A stretch of 64,000 bases of DNA from Alopecurus myosuroides (lineage: Eukaryota > Streptophyta > Magnoliopsida > Poales > Poaceae): NCBI GenBank assembly GCA_028641055.1, contig CM054057.1, positions 576,628,610 through 576,692,609 on the forward strand. The letters are read 5' to 3'. Below the pieces are notes generated by a model, which was not told the origin of the DNA, did not search any database, and worked only from the letters and a program-made list of their open reading frames with translations. A program made the translations under genes and the position numbers. Below are positions 10,684 to 23,154 of the stretch, one piece after another. Numbering within the stretch: position 1 is the first letter of the stretch; each line of letters starts with the position of its first letter.

Positions 10684-11184
10684 AATGGTATCAGAGCCTT
10701 GGTTCCGATTCCCGAGATTGTTTCGATACGAATGGTTCTCGAAGCAACGGGTCCGCAAAGCCTGTAGGATAACCTCGCTAATGGTCGTTGTTTCTAGAGT
10801 GTCAAAAACTATATCTGATAAACTATTTTGGGAAAAACATCTCAATAGGATTCTTGTTTTTCTCCTTATCCCTATTGTATTTCCCCTCCCATCTTATTTG
10901 TTTTGGAGTGTCCCCCCTTGTCTATCTTTCAAAGTGTTAGGATCCTACGTGGGTGGACGTTTTCTGAGCCCTTAACCTAATAGGTTCGATCATCGGAAGA
11001 TTCCTGGTGGAAGAACATCGTCGTCACTCCGAGCAAGAATCTCTTGTTAGCTCTGTCGAGAAACCCTTGTTAGTGGTGTCGAGGAGATCAGCTGGAAGCA
11101 TGAAGAATCGATAGTCGAACTTCTTTCCCCTCCCGGGTTAGCAGGTGGATTGCAAGGGCGCAATCCCTTGTTAGTGGTGTCGTC
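10684..11184 (+). other. Spacer 1 with initiator-Met primer-binding site
   Basis: Directly after LTR copy 1 come AA and then TGGTATCAGAGC (10686-10697), the complement of the initiator-Met tRNA 3' end. The remaining ~490 bp has no gag start or domain. It contains TTGTTAGTGGTGTCG twice (about 11066 and 11168) and runs straight into the next LTR without a polypurine tract. It looks like the 5' leader of a retrotransposon joined to an LTR by deletion of everything else. Confidence 0.8.
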
Positions 11185-14100
11185 TGTAACACCTGGGGTG
11201 TTCCCCTTTAGTAGAATTGGTTGCTTCCTTTTTCCTTTTTGCATCACATGCATCACATAAGCATTGCATCCTGTTTTCAAAACAACTGGAAATTTCAAAC
11301 CAATCTAAACTTTCAAACATTGTTCAAAATTTCCAATTTCAAAATTGCAAACTAAAACAACTCAATTGTTTTCCAATAGTTTTGAAGTTGAATTTATTTA
11401 AATTGCTTGTTAATAAAATTCATTTTTATCAACACACTAATGGCAAATTCAAATTCATCTCAAAATCAATCATAATGGGCATGATCAAATTGTGGTTTAA
11501 AAATTAACAACTTGCAAACTTTTAAGCTCACTAAGTTTTCTTAGTGTTTGGTCTTATTAAATAAAATTTGTCTATTTTAAAAATCAAATGAATCCCTATA
11601 TGAATTTCAAATACAAAATTTCAAACTAATTGTCATTTTTTTCAAATTGTGAAAATAAGTAACATACCTTGTTATTGCTGTCTTGTTAATCAATAAAAAA
11701 TATTACATAAAATATAAAACCCCAAAAATCTCTCCTTTTCTCTTCTCTCTCTCTCTTTCATCTCTTACAAAAAAAAACAGAGGTAGAAAAAAAAGAAAAG
11801 GGAGCTAGGGGGAGGCAGGCCCAAGAGGCCCAACTACAACCCCTCGCTCCCCAGCCCACCTTCCCGAACAGTCATCTTCCCCGTACGGACAGAAGGAGGA
11901 AACTGTCGCTGTCATCCCCCCCTCCATGGACCACCTGCTCCCCCCTTTGCCCCTCCTACAAGAAGAACCCTCGAGGCTCCCTCTAGAAACCCTAGTTTCT
12001 CCCCCCTCCTCTTCCTTCCGCCGCCACCTCCCTCTCTTCCCCCAAGATCCCCTCTTTTTTTCTCGTTCTGTTCTGAAAATTTCTCCCTGAACCCCTTCCA
12101 TGGCCGCACCTTGGCGACCATGGCGCCGCCGCGCTCTCAACGGGAATGGAACCGGGAGGGTTCCATCCCCGTTTCTCCCGAAGAGCCCCCGGCCGGTGGA
12201 CGCCTGCATCGGCCGCCGTCGTCGCCGCCTTCTCCGCCGCCCTCTACTCCATCGACAGCAGCCGGTGAGCATCTCCCGTCCCCTTCCTCTTTCCTTTCCT
12301 GTATGTGCACGCCCCACCTGCAATCGCACGCGCCAGTGCCGCGCGCCTGCACGCACACACGCCCACGCCCGGCAGCATCGCTGCAGTCGCCGCCGGCCGT
12401 CGTCCTCGACAAGTTCCGTGTCTGAACGTTGTTCAGTTCAGTTATCACGCGAGAGAGCACCTCAAAACCCCACGTCCCCTAGGTCCTTCACAAGCGCTCG
12501 ATTACCCCAGTGGTTCGGTCCGTTGGTGCGGCGCAGCAAGTCGCGGGATCGATTCCCCTCGGCCGCACAAAGGCCAAATCTTTTTCGCAATTTTCTCCGC
12601 GCGCCCGGGCCCCATCTGTCAGCGACCCCCACAGCCCCGTCAGCTTCCACCCCACGCACAGTCAGCGCCCCGTGGCGCTGGCCCATCTGTCAGCCAGCGT
12701 GGGGAATATTTCCCCACGGTGCGAAAAGATCCTGACCATTTTTTTTTCTTTCCTGAAAATGTCATATGAACCCCCAATTTTATAAATGCAATAACTTTGT
12801 CAATACAACTCCCTTTTGGGCAAATAAAATATGTATCCCAATCAAAATTTCATGAACTTTTCAATATGTATTTTGTTTACTGTTTTGAACAATCCAAATA
12901 TTTTCAAAACTTCAAATTCAAATAACTTTTATGAATTTGATTAAATCCATAACAAATTCAAATATATTTCAAATGGCCCATATAAAATATGTTTTCCAAC
13001 CAAAATTTCATGCTCTTTCCAAATATAACATTTGTTTTCTGTTTTGAATAATTTAAATTGCTGAAAACAACTGTTTCTTATTTAATGCAATTTAAATTGC
13101 CAAATTCATAACTAATTCAATATTAATTCAAATGTCACAAATGAAATATGTTTTCCATGCTATTTTAAACCACCTTTTCAAATATAAATTTTGTTTCATG
13201 ATTTGAGTAATTAAAATTGCTTAAATAATTTTAAACCTTCTTTAAATCATTTAAATTTGCTAAATTCATAACTTGCTCAAATTAAATTATTTTTGAACAT
13301 ATAAAATATGTTTTCAAACTAGAAAAGTATAACCTTTTCAATGATGAATTTGAATTTATGTTTTGAACAAATAAAATTCAAATAATATTCACACTTGAAT
13401 TAAATTCAATTAAATCTTGTTTAAACTTGTTTAATTCATAATTAAATCATTGTAATTCCTTTTTCAATAATTGAAATATGTAATCCACCTAAAATTTTGT
13501 GTTCTAATCAAATATGAACTTTGTTATCTGTTTTGAACAATTAGACTTGATGAAAATAACAAATGCCTGTGTGACACCTTTAAGTAACCAAAATTCCAAA
13601 ACTTAATAAGTGAATTTCGAAATGGGTAAACCTTATTTCCAATTGGTTCTATTGTTGTTATTTTGTTGTTTTCCTCATCCATGCATCATACTAAACCACT
13701 TTCACCTGTTGGTTAGTTGTAAAACAATTGTTTCAACCATAATTCATGGGCTTTTCATATGCAACTCAAATTGCATATGGGTCCATTTAAACATGTTATC
13801 ATGTCAACTAGTTTATTTTTATGCATCCATTAAATTGTCATGCATCCATATCTTGATCATGCTGGATCTTTTGCCGTATTAGTAATTGTTGCATCCGGTG
13901 TTTGTTCGAGGTTCGTTGCTTCTTTGCGAATAGGACGTTGAGATGATGTGAGCAACGACAAGTTCTGTGGATGTACCTCTACTTGCTGGATTCCAGGCAA
14001 GTATACTCACTTGCTACCTATAGCTGCCTTTCATCACTTGTTACCGATGCTTTCCGTTGTTCTTATTCTAGCCTTATGATTCGATGCTTGTGTCTCGATC

Positions 14101-15588
14101 CTATCATATGTTTACCTTGCAGCCATGATATAGCCTTCTCCTTCCACTTCCTATTAACTGTTGTTTGTTTACCCTGTTGGCCCTCGTGTCGTAGTTGCAT
14201 GCTTAGTGTTGTTTGCGCTCAAGTTCTGTTGTCCGTCTTATCACCTGTTTAGTTTGATAGTTGGGTTTCATTTCAATCAACAACATGTTAATGTTTTGGG
14301 TAATAATAATTTGATGATAAGGCACCGGCAGGAGGCCCGGTGTGGTTTTGAAGCCTGCTAGTGTCGACCCTAATTAGGAAAAGGGTCTTGTCTACTGATC
14401 CATGATGAGCGCACTAACCGCATGTGGGAAGCGAGTATGGGCGCCCCCCTCAATTTGATTCGATTCGCATCTCGTCCAAATCGCCTAATTTAGTTCGGGT
14501 TTTCCATTTGCCGCATGCATGATCTTGCGAACCCAGGCCAGGGTGGAACTTTTGTAGTCGGCATTTAGGGAGACACGTTCTTAGAGTGCTATGAGGGTCC
14601 ACTTTTCTTCGTGGCGCTTGATTAGCCGTGCGCTCAACTGCACGGGGTTTCTTTGGGCTTGATGCGAAGAAGAGTTGAGTTGTGTTGAGTGCCCCGCTTG
14701 GTGGAAGGGCCCTTCCATCTGGCGGGTTATTCTTACGTGTACGGCCAAATTGGTGCACCCCTGCAGGGTAAATCTTCTCGAGAAGCCGTGTTTTCCGCGG
14801 TTATGGTTAACTTGGTGAAAGTACTGGCTAACAAGTACTCAGAACAGCTTACACCTAACTAATGATAACTTGACTAGTAAGTAGTCCTATTGACACAACA
14901 ACTTGATCCATCCTTAATCCAACAGTGTGATTTATCCTTGGGTTGCTTCCTTAGTAGGGGGTAACATTGGATGGGTATTGTTTGGTGAGTAGTTATAGTT
15001 GGTTCTGATACGCCATCTTATCCCCCTCTTTTAGCCGGATGTTGTATCGAGTCTCTGTAGTTGGTCAGCGCAGCCCGCTGCCGCTTATTTGCATTAATCC
15101 TTTTTACTTTTCCGTTGAACCCAAAGTATTTGTATCTTGTGATGACTGGTTACGCCGGTATCTTGTGAGTATGGTTTATCCACTTGCCAGTACTTAACCG
15201 TACTGACCCACGAATCCTTTTTCGTGGCTGCATATTCAACATTGCAGTCAACAGGTTTGAAGTCTGACGACGTTAGCTTGGGAATCCCTCCGGCTTGGCC
15301 TGGGCAGGGATTGGACGCTCTCGGTTATCTTCAGGACTCTTAGTCCAATTTGTATCTTGTCCGTAGACGGACGATATGTTGTTTCTTCCGCTGTTATTTG
15401 GATCCTTGTAATGTATCAGTTGTATCCCTGGCTCGTTCGAGTCATCTTGTATATATCTTTTCTGTTGTTGTTGTGGATTATTCGTGAACTGTTATAATGT
15501 TATCACAAGTGGCAACCCGGAATCGGTTATTATGCGGATTTGGCGGGAATGCTGAAATCTGCATAGTGCCCGATCTCGGGGCGTCACA
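11185..15588 (+). repeat. LTR copy 2 (4404 bp)
   Basis: Same termini and order as copy 1. Near 12130 it lacks a 20-bp stretch (GCTGCTTGACGCCGGCCCGC in copies 1 and 3), a deletion between short GCGCT direct repeats. It keeps the 9 bp missing from copy 1. TATA box 11713-11719; tRNA-like module 12496-12568 with its B box at 12546-12556. Confidence 0.9.
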
Positions 15589-16089
15589 AATGGTATCGGA
15601 GCCTTGGTTCCGATTCCCGAGATTGTTTTGATACGAATGGTTCTCGAAGCAACGGGTCCGCAAAGCCTGTAGGATAACCTCGCTAATGGTCGTTGTTTCT
15701 AGAGTGTCAAAAACTATATCTGATAAACTATTTTGGGAAAAACATCTCAATAGGATTCTTGTTTTTCTCCTTATCCCTATTCTATTTCCCCTCCCATCTT
15801 ATTTGTTTTGGAGTGTCCCCCCTTGTCTATCTTTCAAAGTGTTAGGATCCTACGTGGGTGGACGTTTTCTGAGCCCTTAACCTAATAGGTTCGATCATCG
15901 GAAGATTCCTGGTGGAAGAACATCGTCGTCACTCCGAGCAAGAATCTCTTGTTAGCGCTGTCCAGAAACCCTTGTTAGTGGTGTCGAGGAGATCAGCTGG
16001 AAGCATGAAGAATCGATAGTCGAACTTCTTTCCCCTCCCGGGTTAGCAGGTGGATTGCGAGGGCGCAATCCCTTGTTAGTGGTGTCGTC
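15589..16089 (+). other. Spacer 2 with mutated primer-binding site
   Basis: Second copy of the 501-bp spacer, nearly identical to 10684-11184. The primer site reads TGGTATCGGAGC (15591-15602), one base different from the initiator-Met complement in spacer 1. Equal length and near identity show that LTR plus spacer was duplicated as one block. Confidence 0.8.
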
Positions 16090-19000
16090 TGTAACACCTG
16101 GGGTGTTCCCCCTTAGTAGAATTGGTTGCTTCCTTTTTCCTTTTTGCATCACATGCATCACATAAGCATTGCATCCTGTTTTCAAAACAACTGGAAATTT
16201 CAAACCAATCTAAACTTTCAAACATTGTTCAAAATTTCCAATTTCAAAATTGCAAACTAAAACAACTCAATTGTTTTCCAATAGTTTTGAAGTTGAATTT
16301 ATTTAAATTGCTTGTTAATAAAATTCATTTTTATCAACACACTAATGGCAAATTCAAATTCATCTCAAAATCAATCATAATGGGCATGATCAAATTGTGG
16401 TTTAAAAATTAACAACTTGCAAACTTTTAAGCTCACTAAGTTTTCTTAGTGTTTGGGCTTATTAAATAAAATTTGTCTATTTTAAGAATCAAATGAATCC
16501 CTATATGAATTTCAAATACCAAATTTCAAACTAATTGTCATTTTTTTCAAATTGTGAAAATAAGTAACATACCTTGTTATTGCTGTCTTGTTAATCAATA
16601 AAAAATATTACATAAAATATAAAACCCCAAAAATCTCTCCTTTTCTCTTCTCTATCTCTTTCATCTCTCACAAAAAAAACAGAGGTAAAAAAAAGAAAAA
16701 AAAGAAAAGGGAGCTAGGGGAGGCAGGACCAAGAGGCCCAACTACAACCCCTCGCTCCCCAGCCCACCTTCCCGAACAGTCATCTTCCCCGTACGGACAG
16801 AAGGAGGAAACTGTCGCTGTCATCCCCCCTCCATGAACCACCTGCTCCCCCCTTTGCCCCTCCTACAAGAAGAACCCTCGAGGCTCCCTCTAGAAACCCT
16901 AGTTTCTCCCCCCTCCTCTTCCTTCCGCCGCCACCTCCCTCTCTTCCCCCAAGATCCCCTCTTTTTTTCTCGTTCTGTTCTGAAAATTTCTCCCTGAACC
17001 CCTTCCATGGCCGCACCTTGGCGACCATGGCGCCGCCGCGCTGCTTGACGCCGGCCCGCGCTCTCAACGGGAATGGAACCAGGAGGGTTCCATCTCCGTT
17101 TCTCCCGAAGATCCCCCGGCCGGTGGACGCCTGCATCGGCCGCCGTCGTCGCCGCCTTCTCCGTCGCCCTCTGCTCCATCGACAGCAGCCGGTGAGCATC
17201 TCCCGTCCCCTTCCTCTTTCCTTTCCTGTATGTGCATGCCCCACCTGCAATCGCACGCGCCAGTGCCCCGCTCCTACACGCACACACGCCCACGCCCGGC
17301 AGCATCGCTGCAGTCGCCGCCGGCCGTCGTCCTCGACAAGTTCCGTGTCTGAACGTTGTTCAGTTCAGTTATCACGCGAGAGAGCACCTCAAAACCCCAC
17401 GTCCGCTAGGTCCTTCACAAGCGCTCGATTACCCCATCGGTTCGGTCCCTTGGTGCAGTGCAGCAAGTCGCGGGATCGATTCCCCTCGGCCGCGCAAAGG
17501 CCAAATCTTTTTCGCAATTTTCTCCGCGCGCCCGGGCCCCATCTGCCAGCGACCCCCACAGCCCCGTCAGCTTCCACCCCACGCACAGTCAGCGCCCCGT
17601 GGCGCTGGCCCATCTGTCAGCCAGCATGGGGAATATTTCCCCACGGTGCGAAAAGATCCTGACCATGTTTTTTTTTCTTTCCTGAAAATGTCATATGAAC
17701 CCCCAATTTTATAAATGCAATAACTTTGTCAATACAACTCCCTTTTGGGCAAATAAAATATGTATCCCAATCAAAATTTCATGAACTTTTCAAATATGTA
17801 TTTTGTTTACTGTTTTGAACAATCCAAATATTTTCAAAACTTCAAATTCAAATAATTTTATGAATTTGATTAAATCCATAACAAATTCAAATATATTTCA
17901 AATGGCCCATATAAAATATGTTTTCCAACCAAAATTTCATGCTCTTTCCAAATATAACATTTGTTTTATGTTTTGAATAATTTAAATTGCTGAAAACAAC
18001 TGTTTCTTATTTAATGCAATTTAAATTGCCAAATTCATAACTAATTCAATATTAATTCAAATGTCACAAATGAAATATGTTTTCCATGCTATTTTAAACC
18101 ACCTTTTCAAATATAAATTTTGTTTCATGATTTGAGTAATTAAAATTTCTTAAATAATTTTAAACCTTCTTTAAATCATTTAAATTTGCTAAATTCATAA
18201 CTTGCTCAAATTAAATTATTTTTGAACATATAAAATATGTTTTCAAACTAGAAAAGTATAACCTTTTCAATGATGAATTTGAATTTATGTTTTGAACAAA
18301 TAAAATTCAAATAATATTCACACTTGAATTAAATTCAATTAAATCTTGTTTAATCTTTTTTAATTCATAATTAAAACATTGTAATTCCATTTTCAATAAT
18401 TGAAATATGTAATCCACCTAAAATTTTGTGTTCTAATCAAATATGAACTTTGTTATCTGTTTTGAACAATTAAACTTGATGAAAATAACAAATGCCTGTG
18501 TGACACCTTTGAGTAACCAAAATTCCAAAACTTAATAAGTGAATTTCAAAATGGGTAAACCTTATTTTCAATTGGTTCTATTGTTGTTATTTTGTTGTTT
18601 TCCTCATCCATGCATCATACTAAACCACTTTCACCTGTTGGTTAGTTGTAAAACAATTGTTTCAACCATAATTCATGGGCTTTTCATATGCAACTCAAAT
18701 TGCATATGGGTCCATTTAAACATGTTATCATGTCAACTAGTTTATTTTTATGCATCCATTAAATTGTCATGCATCCATATCTTGATCATGCTGGATCTTT
18801 TGCCGTATTAGTAATTGTTGCATCCGGTGTTTGTTTGAGGTTCGTTGCTTCTTCGCGGATAGGACGTTGAGATGATGTGAGCAACGACAAGTTCTGTGGA
18901 TGTACCTCTACTTGCTGGATTCCAGGCAAGTATACTCACTTGCTACCTATAGCTGCCTTTCATCACTTGTTACCGATGCTTTCCGTTGTTCTTATTCTAT

Positions 19001-20492
19001 CCTTATGATTCGATGCTTGTGTCTCGATCCTATCATATGTTTACCTTGCAGCCATGATATAGCCTTCTCCTTCCACTTCCTATTAACTGTTGTTTGTTTA
19101 CCCTGTTGGCCCTCGTGTCGTAGTTGCATGCTTAGTGTTGTTTGCGCTCAAGTTCTGTTGTCCTTCTTATCACCTGTTTAGTTTGATAGTTGGGTTTCAT
19201 TTCAATCAACAACATGTTAATGTTTTGGGTAATAATAATTTGATGATAAGGCACCGGCAGGAGGCCCGACGTGGTTTTCAAGCCTGCTAGTGTCGACCCT
19301 AATTAGGAAAAGGGTCTTGTCTACTGATCCATGATGAGCGCACTAACCGCATGTGGGAAGCAAGTATGGGCGCCCCCCTCAATTTGATTCGATTCGCATC
19401 TCGTCCAAATCGCCTCATTTAGTTCGGGTTTTCCATTTGCCGCATGCATGATCTTGCGAACCCAGGCCAGGGTGGAACTTTTGTAGTCGGCATTTAGGGA
19501 GACACGTTCTTAGAGTGCTATGAGGGTCCCCTTTTCTTCGTGGGGCTTGATTAGCCGTGCGCTCAACTGCACGGGGTTCTTTGGGCTTGATGCGAAGAAG
19601 AGTTGAGTTGTGTTGAGTGCCCCGCTTGGTGGAAGGGCCCTTCCATCTGGCGGGTTATTCTTACGTGTACGGACAAATTGGTGCACCCCTGCAGGGTAAA
19701 TCTTCTCGAGAAGCCGTGTTTTCCGCGGTTATGGTTAACTTGGTGAAAGTACTGGCTAACAAGTACTCAGAACAACTTACACCTAACTAATGATAACTTG
19801 ACTAGTAAGTAGTCCTATTGACACAACAACTTGATCCATCCTTAATCCAACAGTGTGAGTTATCCTTGGGTTGCTTCCTTAGTAGGGGGTAACATTGGAT
19901 GGGTATTGTTTGGTGAGTAGTTATAGTTGGTTCTGATACGCTATCTTATCCCCCTCTTTTAGCCGGATGTTGTATCGAGTCTCTGTAGTTGGTTAGCGCA
20001 GCCCGCTGCCGCTTATTTGCATTAATCCTTTTTCCTTTTCCGTTGAACCCAAAGTATTTGTATCTTGTGATGACTGGCTACGCCGGTATCTTGTGAGTAT
20101 GGTTTATCCACTTGCCAGTACTTAACCGTACTGACCCACGAATCCTTTTTCGTGGCTGCATATTCAACATTGCAGTCAACAGGTTTGAAGTCTGACGACG
20201 TTAGCTTGGGAATCCATCCGGCTTGGCCTGGGCAGGGATTGGACGCTCTCGGTTATCTTCAGGACTCTTAGTCCAATTTGTATCTTGTCTGTAGACGGAC
20301 GATATGTTGTTTCTTGCGCTGTTATTTGGATCCTTGTAATGTATCAGTTGTATCCCTGGCTCGTTCGAGTCATCTTGTATATATCTTTTCTGTTGTTGTT
20401 GTGGATTATTCGTGAACTGTTGTAATGTTATCACAAGTGGCAACCCGAAATCGGTTATTATGCGGATTTGGCGGGAATGCTGAAATCTGCAT
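16090..20492 (+). repeat. LTR copy 3, 3' end truncated
   Basis: Same start (TGTAACACC) and internal order, including the TATA box at 16618-16624 and a tRNA-like module at 17423-17495 with its B box at 17473-17483. It matches the other copies up to TGAAATCTGCAT (20492) and then leaves them, missing the CGATCTCGGGGCGTCACA end. The following sequence belongs to the older solo LTR, so the array's right edge was trimmed after or during insertion. Confidence 0.85.
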
Positions 20493-20988
20493 TATGCCCT
20501 ACGCATGGATTGGTGTTGTTATTCGACCGGAGAGTGGTTAAGAGTAGCATAGTGAAGAGAGGATATCTAGTTATTCATTTATGTGATCATTGTTGAGAGT
20601 GTCCTCTAGTGAAAGTAGGATCCCTAGGCCTTGTTTCCAAGAATTGAAACACCGTTTCCCGCCTGGTCTGCTACATGTTTGCTTGCTGCCATTTTTATTT
20701 CAGATTGCTATTATCACTTATTATCATCCATATTACTTGCATTTTACTCTCTCTTCGCCGAACTAGTGCACCTATACAACTGACAATTGTGATAGGTGTG
20801 TTGGGGACAGACGAGACTTCTTGTATCTTAATTGCAGGGTTGCTTGAGAAGGATATATTAGACCTCTACCTCCCTGAGTTCGATAAACCTTGGGAAATCC
20901 ACTTAAGGGAAACTTGTTGTTGTTCTACAAACCTCTGCACTTGGCGGCCCAACACTGTCTGCAAGAATAGAACCGTGCGTAGACATCA
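20493..20988 (+). mobile_element. Solo LTR, right part
   Basis: Completes the LTR that starts at 5319. It resumes in LTR sequence near CCCTACGCATGGATTGG and ends GTGCGTAGACATCA at 20988. The next five bases, TGGAC, repeat the five bases before 5319. No internal domain or second LTR is present, so this is a solo LTR produced by intra-element recombination and later split. The exact junction with the inner array is uncertain by about 10 bp. Confidence 0.8.
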
Positions 20989-21655
20989 TGGACCTCTATT
21001 GAAATAGGTATTTTAGTACCTAAAAATGATTTTTGCCAAAATTTATGAGCAAATTACGAGGCACCTCTAGTTCAAATTTGTCCCGTTTCCAGCTAAATCG
21101 GCAGAAACTTGTGATTTTCAAAAGAGGTGGATGGAAATATTTTCTTAGAAAACAAATTGTTTATTCATGCATATCGCATGTCCCAGCATGTTCAAAAAAT
21201 TAAGCCCCAAGTTTTGCAACATTTTGTGGAAGGCCTTTCACAAAAAAAAACCATTTCTGACACTCCGAAATTGGAAAATGCTTTTTTATTCAGTTAATTT
21301 TTTTTCTTCGTCAACATTGTCCATGCTTCCAAGATGCATGTTTGTGTTCAATATGGGCTCATTATAACAAACTATTCCATGTATTTGGCCATAACACCCG
21401 CCATTTCAACCGAAACCCTAGAATGTTAGGAGGAGATAGCTCTTTTTTGTGAACACTTTTTCAACAGAACTGTCGTATTCAAGGTTTATTATTTTTGGTG
21501 AATACTAGGACATATGTAATGACACCAGGCGAAGGTCTCGCGTTATTTAGGATTTTCTTGAATTCTCTGGAATTTTCTCAGCCCGTTTTAGGAGAAAGTC
21601 AAGACGACGGGCATGACCGTTCGTAGCTAGGGGTTGTATATTCAACAACTCATTG
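20989..21655. repeat. Tandem unit B of the ~670-bp repeat
   Basis: Begins with the second TGGAC and CTCTATTGAAATAGGTA, continues with GAGGCACCTCTAGTTCAAAT and GTGGATGGAAAT, and ends with the GACCGTTCGTAGCTAGGGG core and CAACAACTCATTGTCGAT, where unit C starts. No coding potential. Triticeae CACTA elements carry such repeats in their subterminal regions (from memory), which fits the adjacent TNPD gene. Confidence 0.8.
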
Positions 21656-22108
21656 TCGATCTCTATTGAAATAGGTAGTTGAGTACCTAAAAATGATTTT
21701 ACCAAAATTTATGAGCAAATTACAAGGCACCTCTAGTTCAAATCTGTCCCGTTTCCAGCTGAATCGGCAGAAACTTGTGATTTTCAAAAAAGGTGGATGG
21801 AAATCTTTTCTTAGAAAACAAATTGTTTATTTGTGCATATCACATGTCCTAGCATGTACAAAAAATTAAGCCCCCAAGTTTTGCAACATGTTTGTGGTAG
21901 GTCCTTCATAAAAAAACCCATTTCTGACACTCCGAAAATGGAAAATTGTTTTTTTATTCAGTTAAAAAAAATTCCTTCGTCAACATTGTCCGTGCTTCCA
22001 AGATGCATGTTTGTGTGCAATATGGGATCATTATAATAAACTATGCCATGTATTTGTCCATAACACCCGTCATTTCAACCGAAACCCTAAAATGTTAGGA
22101 GGAGATAG

Positions 22109-22450
22109 CTCTTGTGAGTCGTTGGATCAGGGGATGTGTTTCTTTGTAGCTCTTGTGAGCCATTCGATCAGTGGCAGTTCTCAAGCGTCTGAATCCCACC
22201 AATCAGGAAGAATCACACGGATCGTGTGTTTCTTTCTAGATCTTGTGAGTCGTTGGATCAGGGTGTGTGTTTCTTTCTAGCTCTTGTGAGTCGTTGGATC
22301 AGGGTGTGTGTTTCTTTCTAGCTCTTGTGAGTCGTTGGATCAGTGGTAGTTCTCGAGCCTCTGAATCCCACCAATCAGGAAGAATCGCACGGATCGTGTG
22401 TTTCTTTCTACCTCTTGTAAGTCGTTGGATCAGGGGTGTGCTTCTTTCGA
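22109..22450. repeat. 41-bp minisatellite with ~172-bp higher-order period and CCAAT motifs
   Basis: The motif CTCTTGTGAGTCGTTGGATC recurs with starts at 22109, 22149, 22239, 22280, 22321 and 22411; spacings are 40, 90, 41, 41 and 90 bp. The two 90-bp units each add AATCCCACCAATCAGGAAG, containing a CCAAT box, and CACGGATCGTGTG. The pattern from 22149 to 22320 repeats from 22321. Expansion by tandem duplication is evident. Confidence 0.85.
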
Positions 22451-22506
22451 GCGCTTTAACCGTTGGATCGAAACCCTAGCACAACACTTTGTGAGCCAGA
22501 GGACCC

Positions 22507-22514
22507 TATATATA
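22507..22514 (+). promoter_or_regulatory. TATA box downstream of the minisatellite
   Basis: CCCTATATATAGCCC is a strong plant TATA context, about 60 bp after the last CCAAT-containing repeat block. Downstream sequence (ACATACATCATTCTGTTCATC) looks like a plant 5' leader. No ORF of note follows before the CACTA sequence resumes at about 22698, so the promoter has no visible gene. Confidence 0.45.
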
Positions 22515-23154
22515 GCCCACCTCTCGGATTCCCTACATACATCATTCTGTTCATCGACCGAATACAAATCATCTGGATTCGCCAGCATACGTCCTACTGT
22601 GCATTTCATATGCATATATGCACTCACGAGCCACGGTCGGACTGTATGATGGCGATACCGATTGTTTTGTTCTATCTACAGCATAAAAGGTTAGATACAA
22701 CTTCTTTTTGTGAACATGTTTTCAATACAACTGTCGAATTCCAAGTTTATTATTATACATCACCAAGAACATCATCCCTATCTAGTCTTCTGAGTTTTCT
22801 TCGTGTGTTTCCCTTTCTTCTGATTGCGACGCAACCATGGACACTCTTCGTTATTTAACACGATGCTTGGGTCAGTTTTAACCTTGAAGGGTGCAATGTA
22901 CTCAAACTTATTATAATCTTCTGACATCTCTGTCTTGTCCTCCACTCACATGATGTTTCTTTTTCCTGAAAGAACTATGTGGATCTTTGGCTCATCATAT
23001 GATGTGTCCTCTTGCCTTTCATTTCTTTTTTTTTTGGTTTGGTAGACATGTTCTTCACATAGAAAACCTGAGACACTTCACTCGCTAGCTTGAATGGTTC
23101 CGTCTCATCCTAGATTTTCCAGATCCACTATAGTCATTCCGTACCGTGGGTCCA

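Larger units (their letters stand above)
6275..20492 (+). mobile_element. Tandem array of three long LTRs with two short spacers (non-autonomous, LARD-like)
   Basis: Three copies of a 4.4-kb LTR (TGTAACACC...GGGGCGTCACA) occur in direct orientation at 6275, 11185 and 16090, separated by two nearly identical 501-bp spacers that begin with an initiator-Met primer site. Repeat period is 4905-4910 bp. No gag or pol is present anywhere. The last LTR lacks its final ~20 bp, so the expected right TSD partner of CTTGG (6270-6274) is missing. Long LTRs, Met priming and no coding capacity recall Sukkula-type LARDs of barley and wheat; that family link is from memory. The simplest origin is unequal recombination between LTRs of an element already reduced to LTR, 0.5 kb, LTR. 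Confidence 0.85.
21656..22770. repeat. Tandem unit C, interrupted by an inserted segment
   Basis: Starts CGATCTCTATTGAAATAGGT and parallels unit B to GGAGGAGATAGCTCTT (about 22115). Unit text then resumes at about 22698 (TTTTTGTGAACATGTTTTC, CCAAGTTTATTATT) before running into the TNPD 3' end. The ~585 bp between has no counterpart in units A or B. Confidence 0.7.
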
